From the NCBI GenBank assembly GCA_028023455.1, contig JAQFVV010006245.1:6507276-6571275 (forward strand): 64,000 bases of DNA, read 5' to 3'. Both the position numbers and the translations under genes were made by a program. Positions 24,501 through 34,799 of the stretch are shown here, piece after piece. The DNA is from Epiperipatus broadwayi (Eukaryota > Onychophora > Udeonychophora > Euonychophora > Peripatidae). Below the pieces are notes generated by a model that was not told the origin of the DNA, did not search any database, and saw only the letters and a program-made list of their open reading frames with translations. Position 1 is the stretch's first letter, and every line of letters begins with the position of its first letter.

Positions 24501-25796
24501 CCTATATCTCGGGCTTGACTGGGTTTGAAGTACATTTTATGAGTTCTAGCTCATGTTAGATGGATAAATATGTTTTGACCGGTACATTACAGACTATAAT
24601 GTGGTAGTTAATCTAACTATGTAAGATTTTTTCTGTTCATATATGAATTTGGATATTTCGAAAATATATTTAAATTTCCTGATTAACTGACCTAATATTT
24701 TATTATGATTTGAATTGCTGGAAGAATCATTTTTTTATTTATTTAATAGGGAATCAGGATGCATAGATCCCTGATCCCGTTGCACTGCATTATCAATTCG
24801 AAACAAATAACAAAAATGTAATATTTTAGAAAGTTCATTTTCTAAAGGAACATTTTATATTACTTTCCCTGGGTTTTAATTATTAAATAAGTATATTGGC
24901 ATCGGTAATTTATATATTTCTCATAAATAATTATTTAATAGTAAAATCTAACAAACTAAAATTAAGAATGTACAATGACAAGTTGACATTAATGCTAAAT
25001 ATTTTATTAAGACAAATTAAAATATTTAAACGAGAATTATTAATAAATTGGGAAGAACATATATCCAGATAATAATGTTATTCAATTAATTAAAACAGTT
25101 CGTGTTACGATTTTCTTCTAAAGAAAATGAAATAGTTCCTTGAATAATAAAACAGTAAATGTCTTTATCAGTATTATAAGTTTATAGTTTTAGTATAGTT
25201 TGCAAACATTAAATCAGACACAAATGAGGGTATGAATTATAACAACGGTAAATTCCGGAGGTTTAGGTAGATTATTGTAGATCATTGTAGCATACATGTA
25301 TTTTTTGGGATTTCTTCTGTTGACATTTTCACATTCCTGATTCATTTTAAGGCTAGACTTGAAAGCCTTTTTGGAGTCACCTCTTTATGATGAAAGAAGG
25401 TGTCTATATACACTGCAGTTTCTACTCCCACATGATGACTTAGTTCAACCAGCCTAAAGAGCAAGACAAGACCATGCTAGAAGTCATTTCTTCTTTTTAT
25501 ACCTTCGACCAGTTTTGAGATTTGTCTGCGCATATATATATATTTTATCTTTTGTTTTGTTATCAGAAAGCTAGTTTTGTACATTCTTTTTTTCATTTTA
25601 GTTACTAAGTTCTCTCTTTTTTTTTTTATAAATACCTTTGGTGCCATCTTTAATTAGCATTAGAAGGATATTTCTCTAACAAAAATCATTTGCATTTGAA
25701 ATGTCTTTCTTTTATTTATCTGGGTAAAAAATGTGTATGCATTTCTATTCCCCTCAACTTTAACTTTAATTAAATAGATAATATCAAACACAGATA
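24501..25796. other. Mostly AT-rich spacer
   Basis: A less AT-rich part at about 25250-25480 contains no recognised reading frame or repeat partner in this window. Nothing else was identified. Confidence 0.4.
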
Positions 25797-25896
25797 ATCT
25801 TATAAACAATGGGGATTGCCAATTCCTCAACAAGCTTTGTGTTAAGTGCTTAGCCAGAGAGAGCATTTAAAATATCTCTGTCAGGAACCCCTCCCC

Positions 25897-25943
25897 AAAC
25901 CCCTGACCATGGTTTCGTGCTTTGGCACTCCTCAGAGAGGTGT
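25897..25943 (-). ncRNA. Type I hammerhead ribozyme, family A copy 1 (intact core)
   Basis: Read on the minus strand from 25943 down: helix I strand ACACCUCU, core CUGAGGA (plus 25929-25935; position 7 is variable in hammerheads, so G is allowed), helix II GUGC-CAAA-GCAC with four perfect pairs (25917-25928), GAAA, helix III in the palindrome ACCAUGGU (25906-25913), then GUC and AGGGGUUU. Helix I pairs U-A, C-G, U-G, C-G, C-G, A-U. Cleavage is predicted between 25905 and 25904. Every conserved core position is present. The tiny palindromic helix III is characteristic of hammerheads in Penelope-like elements and animal retrozymes, which can act as dimers. Confidence 0.88.
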
Positions 25944-26315
25944 CAGGGTAGGTTCAGATACTAGATCTAAAAATACCAACTCAAAGTCAGCATTTAACTA
26001 AAAGTTATCTATTGAGTGGAAAATCTGAAATTTTCAGACACCTACCTGTCTTCAAACCCAGCTATCCAACTCAAATAGCTATATGGGGCTGATAGATCTT
26101 CAGCGATACCATATATTAGTAGTCTTAGCAATATAACATTGCATAAGACTTAAGGCAGAGACTATAAATAGTCAAAATAAAGTCATAGATCACATGACCC
26201 TATTCTCTTAAGCTTGTAAGTTATAAACAACGAGGATTGCCAATTCCTCAACAAGCTTTGTGTTAAATGCTTAGCCAGAGAGAGCATTTAAAATATCTGT
26301 CAGAAACCCCTCCCA

Positions 26316-26359
26316 AAACCCCTGACCATGGTTTCGTGCTTTGGCACTCCTCAGAGGTA
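26316..26359 (-). ncRNA. Type I hammerhead ribozyme, family A copy 2
   Basis: Same core as copy 1: CUGAGGA, GUGC-CAAA-GCAC, GAAA, ACCAUGGU, GUC. A two-base deletion in the 5' strand of helix I shortens pairing to U-A, C-G, C-G before mismatches. Predicted cleavage is between 26324 and 26323. Confidence 0.8.
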
Positions 26360-26486
26360 TCAGGGTAGGTTCAGACCCTAGATCTAAAAATACCAACTCA
26401 AAGTCAGCATTTAACTAAAAGTTACCTATTGAGTGGAAAATCTGAAATTTTCAGACACCTACATGTCTTCAACCCAGCTATCCAAC

Positions 26487-26960
26487 CCACAAGCTTAAGA
26501 GAATAGGGTCATGTGATCTATAACTCTTATTTTGACTATTTATAGTCTCTGCCTTAAGTCTTATGCAATGTTATACTGCTAAGACTACTAATATATGGTA
26601 TGGCTGAAGATCTATCAGCCCCATATAGCTATTTGAGTTGGATAGCTGGGTTTGAAGACATGTAGGTGTCTGAAAATTTCAGATTTTCCACTCAATAGAT
26701 AACTTTTAGTTAAATGCTGACTTTGAGTTGGTATTTTTAGATCTAGTGTCTGAATCTATCCTGACACCTCCCTGAGGAATGCCAAAGCACGAAACCATGG
26801 TCATGGGTTTGGGGAGGGGTTCCTGACAGAGATATTTTAAATGCTCTCTCTGGCTAAGCATTTAACACAAAGCTTGTTGAGGAATTGGCAATCCTCATTG
26901 TTTATAACTTATAAGCTTAAGAGAATAGGGTCATGTGATCTATGACTCTTATTTTGATTA
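26487..26960 (+). mobile_element. Retrozyme-like element, family A, inverted copy (plus)
   Basis: Starts with AAGCTTAAGAGAATAGGGTC near 26490, and the same words recur near 26908, one unit (about 418 bases) later. It therefore covers slightly more than one unit, in the opposite orientation to 25797-26486. Together the two arrays form a long inverted repeat whose turn lies at about 26486-26490. Confidence 0.8.
26764..26812 (+). ncRNA. Type I hammerhead ribozyme, family A copy 3 (weakened)
   Basis: CUGAGGA at 26772-26778, helix II UGC-CAAA-GCA with an A-C mismatch at its base, GAAA at 26791-26794, ACCAUGGU at 26794-26801 and C26802 as the cleavage base. The 3' strand of helix I (AUGGGUUU) has lost its best pairing to CACCUCC. 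The core is intact but helix I is weaker than in copies 1 and 2. Confidence 0.72.
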
Positions 26961-27254
26961 TTTACAAATAATCTTCGTTGTACGTATCTAAAAAAATAAA
27001 TCACATAAAAAAATTAAATAGTATTTAATGAACTATTTCTAATTTTTTTTAGCTTTTAAATATTACTCTATGCCAACACACTTGTAACATATATATGTGT
27101 CACTATACATGCATAAATATAAACATGCAGTTTGATATAAATATGTTAAAATCCTGTAGCACTGGTAGACTGGTTCAATAAATACATTTCTAATATTTAT
27201 ACATAAAAGCCTTTTTCAGCAAATATTTACTTAATATAATCTGACTTAAAATTA

Positions 27255-27731
27255 CATTAAAGATTTTAATAAACTAATGATCAGCTTTTCAAGCGAATGC
27301 ACATGCGCTTTATGAATTTTAATAATAAATGAATACTCTCATTTTCAACACAAGATAAAGTCTTTGTGAAAGAATAGAATAAATCCACCTATTCTTTCAA
27401 CCCAAACGCTTAAGTATGGGCAAATTCTAGTAAATTTTGCAGGCGTCATTCATTCAGACATAGTAAAAGTAATTTAAGGTAATTGGTTAATATCTTCACC
27501 CTCTCATTTCCAGTACTTAAGATTTGCCCATACTTAAGCGTTTGGGTTGAAAGAATAGGTGGATTTATTCTATTCTTTCACAAAGACTTTATCTTGTGTT
27601 GAAAATGAGAGTATTGATTTATTATTAAAATTCATAAAGCGCATGTGCATTCGCTTGAAAAGCTGATCATTAGTTTATTACAATTCATAAACATCGCGCT
27701 ATATAAAATAAATATCTCATTAAAGATTTTA
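27255..27731. mobile_element. Fold-back (long-hairpin) element with near-identical arms
   Basis: Left arm 27267-27425 and right arm 27522-27680 are 159 bases each and inverted; by eye only one base differs (AATAAATGAATACT versus AATAAATCAATACT on the matching strand). A 96-base spacer (27426-27521) separates them. The words CATTAAAGATTTTA occur at 27255-27268 and 27718-27731, which could be a 14-base target duplication. No coding capacity. The near identity suggests recent insertion or arm correction. A transcript would form a very long hairpin. Confidence 0.8.
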
Positions 27732-27976
27732 GTAAAAGGAAAGTATATGAAAATAATTATATTAACTACAACAAAGATAATTAAATAAATATATATAAAA
27801 CATTAACAAATTTGTCAATTAAAATTAAATGGAATATTATATATCTATCTTTATATAGTATATATTTTTCACATTATATAGTTTTTACTTTTATGACTGT
27901 AGGGATTTTATTTGCCTTTTCATAGTATTATAATTGATTTTGATTAATTTTACATATAAAAAATGATGTCACTATA

Positions 27977-29174
27977 CACCTGGGTCTCTTTTTACGTGGA
28001 CTTATTTAACACGATTTTGAAGTTACGCGATTCGTGTTTCACTGGAAGTCGACCTCCGATAATGCGCTATTACTTTAAATAATAAATTTAGCTCACTTAT
28101 GTTATATTGAAAGTAATAGCACATTATTGGAATTCTACTTTCATCTTAGTAATTTCAATATTTTCAGTGCTTTATAATAGTAAGATTTTATGCAATAATG
28201 AAATTAAAATCATGATTTCCACATTTTATGTATACACACATTAAAATTTACAAGATTATAATGTAAATTTGTTCAAACATTGTGCGTGTTAATTTTGCAT
28301 TTTAAATCACATTCTGTTTTTGCTTTTTAAAAAAGAACATAATCAATTATTAATCATTTAGTGTCCACAAGTTTATTTTTAAAGGTCAGTATTAGCAGTG
28401 GGTACAATTAAAAATTAAAAATCCGATTTTTAATTGTACTTAACAATTTAAAAATTACTTATGGGCGACTTAAAATTAATGCGATGTAAAACGAAATTTG
28501 ATTTTTAAACGAAATTGAAAATTAAAGGCAAAAATAAGAATTTAATTTTTAGTTGTTAGTTTTAATTAAATTTTTCCCAGCAGTGGTGAATAAATGTCTT
28601 TTTATTATCATAAGTCTAAGTTCATAAACAATTAATAAAATCATCGTCGTCGTCAACAGAAAACTATTAACACAACATGAGAGTGAATTTGGCGCTAGTT
28701 GTCTTTCCTCTTGTGAGAATAATAGCTGAGATATTCTTGACTTCATTTAAGGAGAAGCCAAATACATCACATCACATGAGAATCTGATTTTTTACTAGTT
28801 TGCAAAACGAACGTGTTTTTGGGCAAATAGCGATAATAATTAAAACATAAAAAAAATATAAATTACTGTACTGTAAATTATGCATAAAAATATATTATTT
28901 TGAATAAAATTAAATATTATAGTTAAAAAAAGTTTGTTTTGTAATCAATTTTTTTCAAATTTGAAATTTTTTATTAGTCATATTTTATTTCCTTATTTTT
29001 TTTTTTGCGCGAATTTTAAAGTAATTTTACGTTGGTGCTGTGCTTTTACGCGAATTTTGAAAAATCACAGACCGCACCCCCCCTTTTCAATGTAAGTTAC
29101 GTCTATTTTTGCGCGATTTTGTTTGTGCGTGTTTTCTGAGGAACCTATCTATCGCGTAAAACGAGACCCAGGTG
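27977..29174. mobile_element. Pogo/Tigger-like non-autonomous DNA transposon, copy 2
   Basis: Ends are CACCTGGGTCTCTTTTTACG (left) and CGTAAAACGAGACCCAGGTG (right), with flanking TA at 27975-27976 and 29175-29176. Subterminal GCGATTCGTGTTTC and GAACCTATCTATCGCG match copy 1. It is 1198 bases, longer than copy 1 by extra internal sequence that includes a small hairpin near 28405-28442. No transposase frame. CGCG-type words are kept here where copy 1 shows CATA/TATG, so this copy is nearer the ancestor. Confidence 0.8.
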
Positions 29175-29273
29175 TATATGTAATGTAAATTAAATGTTAA
29201 AATACCTTTACGTTGAGGAGGGCAAAAAAAATATCTGCTGAAAAAGCTTTTACATATTAATATTAGAAATATG

Positions 29274-31919
29274 ATTAGCTGTTATACAATGGTATTTTAT
29301 ATTAATTAGTTATAGATCATATAAAAAAAACAGCATCATGAATGACATTTCTTTCTTGATAACTATATTTGAATCTAATTGTAATATAAATAATTGATAC
29401 AATGCATATTAAAATATATCCATATAGGCAATTTCATTACAGAGGTATAATATAGCAATATGGCCTATTTATTGTGCCATTACAATTTCTATTTTTGTTT
29501 TTCTATGATTGTAATATTATGATTTCAAAATGATTATAATTGGGGATTGGAAGGTTAAAAATTTAATTTTAAATATTAAGGTCATAATTTCTAAAAAACA
29601 TTTAGATTATTTTAATAGGCCAGCTTTATAAATGATTTGAATAAGTGTGTGTGTACATTACATACATAAATATACATTTTATTACATATGGAAAAAGAAA
29701 GGGAAGATCTATTAAATTATATATCTTTTATTTTTTTTTAAACAATTTTGTTTTTATAAAAGTTGGTTTTCTGTTAAAAACTCAGAAAGTTGTGACAGAT
29801 ACATGAGAAAAAAAAGGATTAAGACAATTTTTACTTCAAAACGGGATTAGTCTGAAAAATCAAGGTAGTGTGATTTTTAAATATGTTTCCAGAGAAAGTC
29901 ACATTATCACTCTAATTGGGTGAGTTGATTCAAAAATCAAGTATAAAAACTGTCTGGGAAAAATCAGTAGAAGATTTTTAAAAAATTGAAACTAAGACAG
30001 ACAAACATTTTAATTCTGCTAGATAACCTTTTTTTTATCATTTTTTTTTTAATATCAAGTTTTTGAATATTGAAAATATAAGGATGTCGGGTTAGAAAAA
30101 TATATATATATACTCTCATCTGGAGGATCCCAGGACCTGCCAGAACCAGCACATCATATGAAGAAAAAAAAAAGGAAATGTCTTGTCTGAAATTATGATA
30201 TTCTACATTGTCTTACTGACTGAGAGAAATAAGATGTTTTTAAATAGAAAGAATTCACCTGCATTTGAAGGCAATTAAAGGGAAAGCGATTAATCTACAG
30301 ATAAATGTTAAATCATCGAGTTCAATTAAATCCAGTAACTGAGTTTGAACCCAAGAAAAATTATAAATGTGAAAACAACTGCTGTACTTCATCCACTAAC
30401 AGAATCATGCTTGACAGGAAGAGAAGAAGTTAATATAATGATTTCTAAATTGTCCACTAAAGCAAATAACCTCAATAGAATCATCATCATCAAATAATTA
30501 TACACCTCAAGAAAGAGATTGTTCCAAAGTAAAACGGAAATGGTAGCTGCAAAATATAGACATTAAACAAGATAAATTTGACTCATTAGAAGTCGCTACA
30601 AAGAATAGAACTGGTAATATAAATTTTTTTTATATATTTTCTTTATAATATCAGACTTAGTAAAATTTTAGAAACAGAGTGGTATATTTTTGTTTAAAGA
30701 ATTTTTTAAACAACCAAGATCAATTGAAACCAAGAATTTCTTAATAACGATAAACATAAGCTTCATTAATGATTTTATATGTACTAAAATTATGATTGTC
30801 TATTAATCTAAAGTTATGAAATATTATTAAGATGTAACATATTTTATTATTATTATTTTGTTTTAAATAATATTTTTGTTATTATGGGGATAAAACACGC
30901 ACATACATAATAATATAATACTTGTTGCATATATGTAATTGGGTGTGAATGTAAAATAATAGTTAGAAATATTAGATTTCTGTTTTAAGTTAAAGTATAG
31001 CATTTCAGAGGGTAGAAGGAGGGGGAGGAAAATAATTTAAAACTTGTTCTGGAAATCTTGCTCTTTCACTTTTACTAACATTTTTTTTTTATCATTCTGC
31101 TCTACATGTTAGATTATAAATATGTGTGCCAATGAGTGAATATTTTTTTTTAATGAAATATTTTCTTGCGGATGGAAAATTTTAACAAATCAGTTACCCA
31201 ATTTAATACAATATACATTTGACGGGAAAGGGGGAAGAACTTGAAATTAATCTGAAGATTGCAATATAATCAATGATTATTGTTATTATTATTATATAAA
31301 TTTTCATGTTTATCTATAAATTTTCATGTAGATATTAGTAATGCATTAATAAATGTTAATTTGTTTTATTAAACGAGGCGTAAATATTTCATTGAGAGTA
31401 TTTTTTTTATTGGTTGTGATCATTCATCAATGGTTGAATATTAGTTATTTAAGATATGATTCCATGTGCTAAGGTTAAGCAGTGATTATGAATTTCTTTC
31501 TAAAAAATTAGGTTTTATGTTTAGGCTTAGTCCTAAAGCTGTGGTTGAGACCATTATTGTTATCATCGTCATCATCACGTTTTAATTAATGAGAGAGATA
31601 AATGTTTTAAGGCCATAAATAATAAGTAATTTCATGGTATTTAGTTGACATTTGTGAATAATTGTAATAACCACCATCCCATCATATATTTCATGCAAGG
31701 ATGAGTGAATTGCCATCCTAAATTAATAATATAATCTGAGCTAGTAAAATGTATAAAATATTGAAACACATTTATTATGTTAAGATCTAAGAAATGATTT
31801 TTGTCTACTGAAATTTATATACTTCACTTTAGTTTAAGGATGATTTATGTTTACCTAAATATTAGTGCATACAGTGATATGGATCTAAAAGCAAAATCCT
31901 CCATTTTATTAAAAATAAA
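29274..31919. other. AT-rich spacer
   Basis: No gene, terminal repeats or repeat partners were recognised. Confidence 0.45.
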
Positions 31920-31923
31920 GTAC

Positions 31924-32005
31924 CAAAAAGGGATTCAAACCCGGTACATGTGAAAAAGTTATAAATATAACTTTGTCTAGGTCCAGCTAACCTAGTGGTG
32001 CCCTG
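31924..32005 (-). repeat. tRNA-derived SINE relic
   Basis: On the minus strand an A-box-like TAGGTTAGCTGG (plus 31983-31994) and a near-perfect B-box GGTTTGAATCC (plus 31931-31941) are about 42 bases apart, the spacing of a tRNA promoter. The middle forms an AT hairpin rather than a proper anticodon arm and the acceptor stem pairs poorly. Read as a tRNA-derived Pol III relic. Confidence 0.45.
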
Positions 32006-32289
32006 ATAGACCATATTCACTTGTTCACGTAGATATGCACTTGAGATCCAACCAAGAGATAAGAGTGAGTAAAATTTACAGTTGGATATATTGAGAGATA
32101 TTTGATTGAGTTACCAGTGTATTCACTCATTTGATTTCCATATACCTGAATTATAATAGTTTGTTCTGAATAATAATTGCTTATAGTTTGATCTACTTGT
32201 TTATTGATGATACAATGCCTGCCTAACCAGGATTTGAAATAGGCCAGACACCTTAAATGACTAGTCTCCAGGCATTATCATCTCTAATT

Positions 32290-33146
32290 GTTGATATTAT
32301 GATATCTTTAGAAATCTAATTATAGAAATATGTTTAATTTAATCCTACTCATCATTTTAATATTTATTTACTACTATAGACTACTCAGGTATGGTAATAT
32401 TTATATTTGAGTTCTTCTGATCTACCTTTATTTAGTTACAATATGAATGATAACTCAATCTGATCTTTTGTTTAATAGCCACTACTCAGGTTAAATAATT
32501 CTTTTCTTTTTGATATAAAATAAAAAGCTACCATTCTTTTTTGTTTATTAAGTTATAATATTTGAATATTTGAGATTTTAATAATATTTGAATCTTTTCT
32601 ACCTTTATTTATTTTATTCGAATTCTTTTGACCAATTTATTAAGTTACATTATAAACAGCTGAAAAGATAGATAGTTTATTGGCATTAAATACATATATG
32701 AAATGATTTAATATTATATTTATTTTCAAATAGATTATAAAAACCACTACTGTAGGTGTAATTTTAAAGTTTTTCCTTTGCTCAAAAATAATAATTGATG
32801 CACAATTCTACTAAAAATATTAAATATTAGAGTAATGTTGAAAAAACCAAAAAATTTTCAGTCAGTTGTCTAATATCAAAGAAAAGTAATTATATTAGTG
32901 TCGTAAATATTTTTCCTTAGACAAAATCTATAAAAGTATTAATAAACACAATAAATTTTTGGATCACCTTTGTCAGCTATATGCCATAGTAAAAAATCAA
33001 AACATTTGAATATAAAGTAATGTAATATAATAGTACATGTAGTAGTAAAGGAATAAACTAACAAACTCCTTACATAACAAAAGCAAGATAACCTATAAAG
33101 GAAATACAATATTTAAAAAGCATTACATATTAAAAAGTATGAGATT
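32290..33146. other. AT-rich spacer
   Basis: Nothing recognised up to the target duplication (33142-33146) of the LTR element. Confidence 0.45.
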
Positions 33147-33919
33147 TGTTATATCCGCACTTACGACTGTGCCAATGTTATAACTGCAAGTCATACTGTG
33201 CGGTCAGCAAATAACGTTATACAATTCCCATGCTGTTCTTTTCCAACGAGTGCTCTCCAACGAATCGGTCTGCAACGAAGCTCTCCAACGAATTGGTCTG
33301 CAATGAATGGTCTCCAATGAATTGGTCTGCAATGAAGCTCTCCAACGAATTGGTCTGCAATCTCTCCGCTGAATTGGTCTGCAATCTCTCCGCTGAATTG
33401 GTCTGCAACGAATCATCTCCGACGAATTGGTCTGCCACGAAGCTCTCCAAATGAATTGGTCTGCAACGAAGCTCTCCAACGAATTGGTCTGCAACGAAGC
33501 TCTCCAACGAATGCTCTCAATATCTCCACTGCAGTCTCTTTCAGCTACACCCATGAACTACATTTCCACTGGGCGCTGATCATTAACCGCCAGCACTGAC
33601 GCGAGATATCTCTACTTAAATACTGCTTACTCAATACTGCTTGACTGCTCTCTATGTTACACTGCTAGATGTTACCCAGTCTTCTTATCGCTCTCTGACA
33701 ACTGCAATGATCAATCAATGCACTGACCAATAAGGTAATGTCTCTTATCTAGAAACATTTGTAATTAGCAAATATTTCTAGGAATTGTCGATCGCCATTA
33801 CGTCAATGCACTAATTAAATTCCTCAGCTATCAGAGCGCGATCTAAAAACAGCCTTACGAATAAATTCTAGTTTTTTCTGGAGTGCACAAACATGTCTGC
33901 CATTTTACAAAACACTACA
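33147..33919 (-). repeat. 3' LTR of the TRIM element
   Basis: Minus-strand reading starts TGTAGTGTTTTG and ends GGATATAACA (TG...CA boundaries). It contains nine minisatellite units, and an ACTCAATACTGCTT-type insertion relative to the other LTR near 33625-33640. Confidence 0.85.
33240..33515. repeat. LTR minisatellite, nine units
   Basis: Units of 24-30 bases with the core GAATTGGTCTGCAA, spaced by CTCTCCAACG or CTCTCCGCT variants. The tandem array opens several overlapping frames on both strands (repeating WRASLQTNS or ESFVADQF), which are products of the repeat and not genes. Confidence 0.85.
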
Positions 33920-34059
33920 CACCTCCCTCCACTCCAGAAAAACCCTTGTTGCTAACGTTACTAATTGGGATTGACATTTTCACCCGGTTTCTCCGTCTAC
34001 AGCTAAACTTGTAGTTCAACGTATTCGCTACTCCCAGGTTCCAAATGTGACTGCGCCAA
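33920..34059 (-). promoter_or_regulatory. TRIM internal region: primer-binding site and polypurine tract
   Basis: 140 bases. The minus strand begins T-TGGCGCAGTCACA at 34059; the TGGCGCAGTC part fits the 3' end (GACTGCGCCA) of a serine-type tRNA, which would prime minus-strand synthesis. It ends with GGAGTGGAGGGAGGTG (plus 33920-33935), the polypurine tract that primes plus-strand DNA. No coding sequence lies between them. The tRNA identity is an inference. Confidence 0.75.
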
Positions 34060-34794
34060 TGTTATATCCGCATTTATGACTGTGCCAATGTTATAACTGC
34101 AAGTCATACTGTGCGGTCAGCAAATAACGTTATACAATTCCCACGCTGTTCTTTTCCAATGAGTGCTCTCCAATGAATCGGTCTGCAACGAAGCTCTCCA
34201 ACGAATTGGTCTGCAATGAATGCTCTCCAATGAATTGGTCTGCAATGAAGCTCTCCAACGAATTGGTCTGCAATCTCTCCGCTGAATTGGTCTGCAACGA
34301 ATGCTCTCCAACGAATTGGTCTGCCACGAAGCTCTCCAAACGAATTGGTCTGCAACGAAGCTCTCCAACGAATTGGTCTGCAACGAAGCTCTCCAACGAA
34401 TGCTCTCAATATCTCCACTGCGGTCTCTTTCAGCTACACCCGTGAACTACATTTCCACTGGGCGCTGATCATTAACCGCCAGCACTGACGTGAGATATCT
34501 CTACTTAAATACTGCTTGACTGCTCTCTATGTTACACTGCTAGATGTTACCCAGTCTTCTTATCGCTCTCTGACAACTGCAACGATCAATCAATGCACTG
34601 ACCAATAAGGTAACGTCTCTTATCTAGAAACATTTGTAATTAGCAAATATTTCTAGGAATTGTCGATCGCCATTACGTCAATGCACTAATTAAATTCCTC
34701 AGCTATCAGAGCGCGATCTAAAAACAGCCTTACGAATAAATTCTAGTTTTTTCTGGAGTGCACAAACATGTCTGCCATTTTACAAAACACTACA
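34060..34794 (-). repeat. 5' LTR of the TRIM element with promoter-like sequence
   Basis: Minus strand carries TTGACGTAATGG (CRE/ATF-like, plus near 34670-34681) and a TATA-like AGTATTTAAGTAG (plus near 34500-34512), upstream of the minisatellite in transcription order. The LTR is 38 bases shorter than its partner, mainly from one fewer minisatellite unit. Promoter use is inferred from these motifs. Confidence 0.8.
34155..34403. repeat. LTR minisatellite, eight units
   Basis: Same unit and order as in the other LTR, lacking one CTCTCCGCT-type 24-base unit. The difference dates from after insertion or from strand slippage during replication. Confidence 0.85.
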
Positions 34795-34799
34795 AGATT

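Larger units (their letters stand above)
25797..26486 (-). mobile_element. Retrozyme-like element, family A, tandem array (minus)
   Basis: A full unit (25797-26213) is followed directly by a truncated one (26214-26486) in the same orientation. Shared words include GGATTGCCAATTCCTCAACA, AGCCAGAGAGAGCATTTAAA and AATACCAACTCAAAGTCAGC. Cleavage positions of the two ribozymes are 419 bases apart. The second unit stops at CTATCCAAC, where an oppositely oriented copy begins. No protein is encoded. The two units are very similar, so the array is relatively young. Confidence 0.8.
27185..29273. mobile_element. Candidate host element with about 45-base inverted ends, containing nested insertions
   Basis: 27185-27228 (CATTTCTAATATTTATAC then AAGCCTTTTTCAGCAAATATTT) is closely matched in reverse complement by 29229-29273. 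Between them lie the fold-back element (27255-27731) and the second pogo-like element (27977-29174). This may be an older TIR element that received both. No target duplication was identified, so the call is tentative. Confidence 0.4.
33147..34794 (-). mobile_element. TRIM-like miniature LTR retrotransposon
   Basis: Two direct repeats (33147-33919, 773 bases; 34060-34794, 735 bases) flank only 140 internal bases. The element starts TGTTATATCC and ends CACTACA, and is flanked by the 5-base duplication AGATT (33142-33146 and 34795-34799). Orientation is minus: just inside the 34.1-34.8 kb LTR the minus strand reads TTGGCGCAGTCACA, a tRNA-primer-binding pattern, and just before the 33.1-33.9 kb LTR it reads a purine tract GGAGTGGAGGGAGGTG. 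There is no gag or pol, so it must have moved with enzymes from another element. GC content is well above the surroundings, and the LTRs remain similar despite a repeat-number difference. Confidence 0.88.

Noticed and set aside
32203-32285. Short inverted words GATGATA-ATGCCTG at both ends, and a B-box-like GGATTTGAAAT shared with 42095-42105
   Set aside because: Pairing is short, A-box spacing is wrong, and the shared part with 42 kb is too small to define a repeat family by eye.
33204-34445. Several overlapping reading frames of 74-116 codons on both strands with repeating WRASLQTNS or ESFVADQF peptides
   Set aside because: They are translations of the LTR minisatellite, open in several frames because the unit lacks stop codons. 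No conserved protein is implied.
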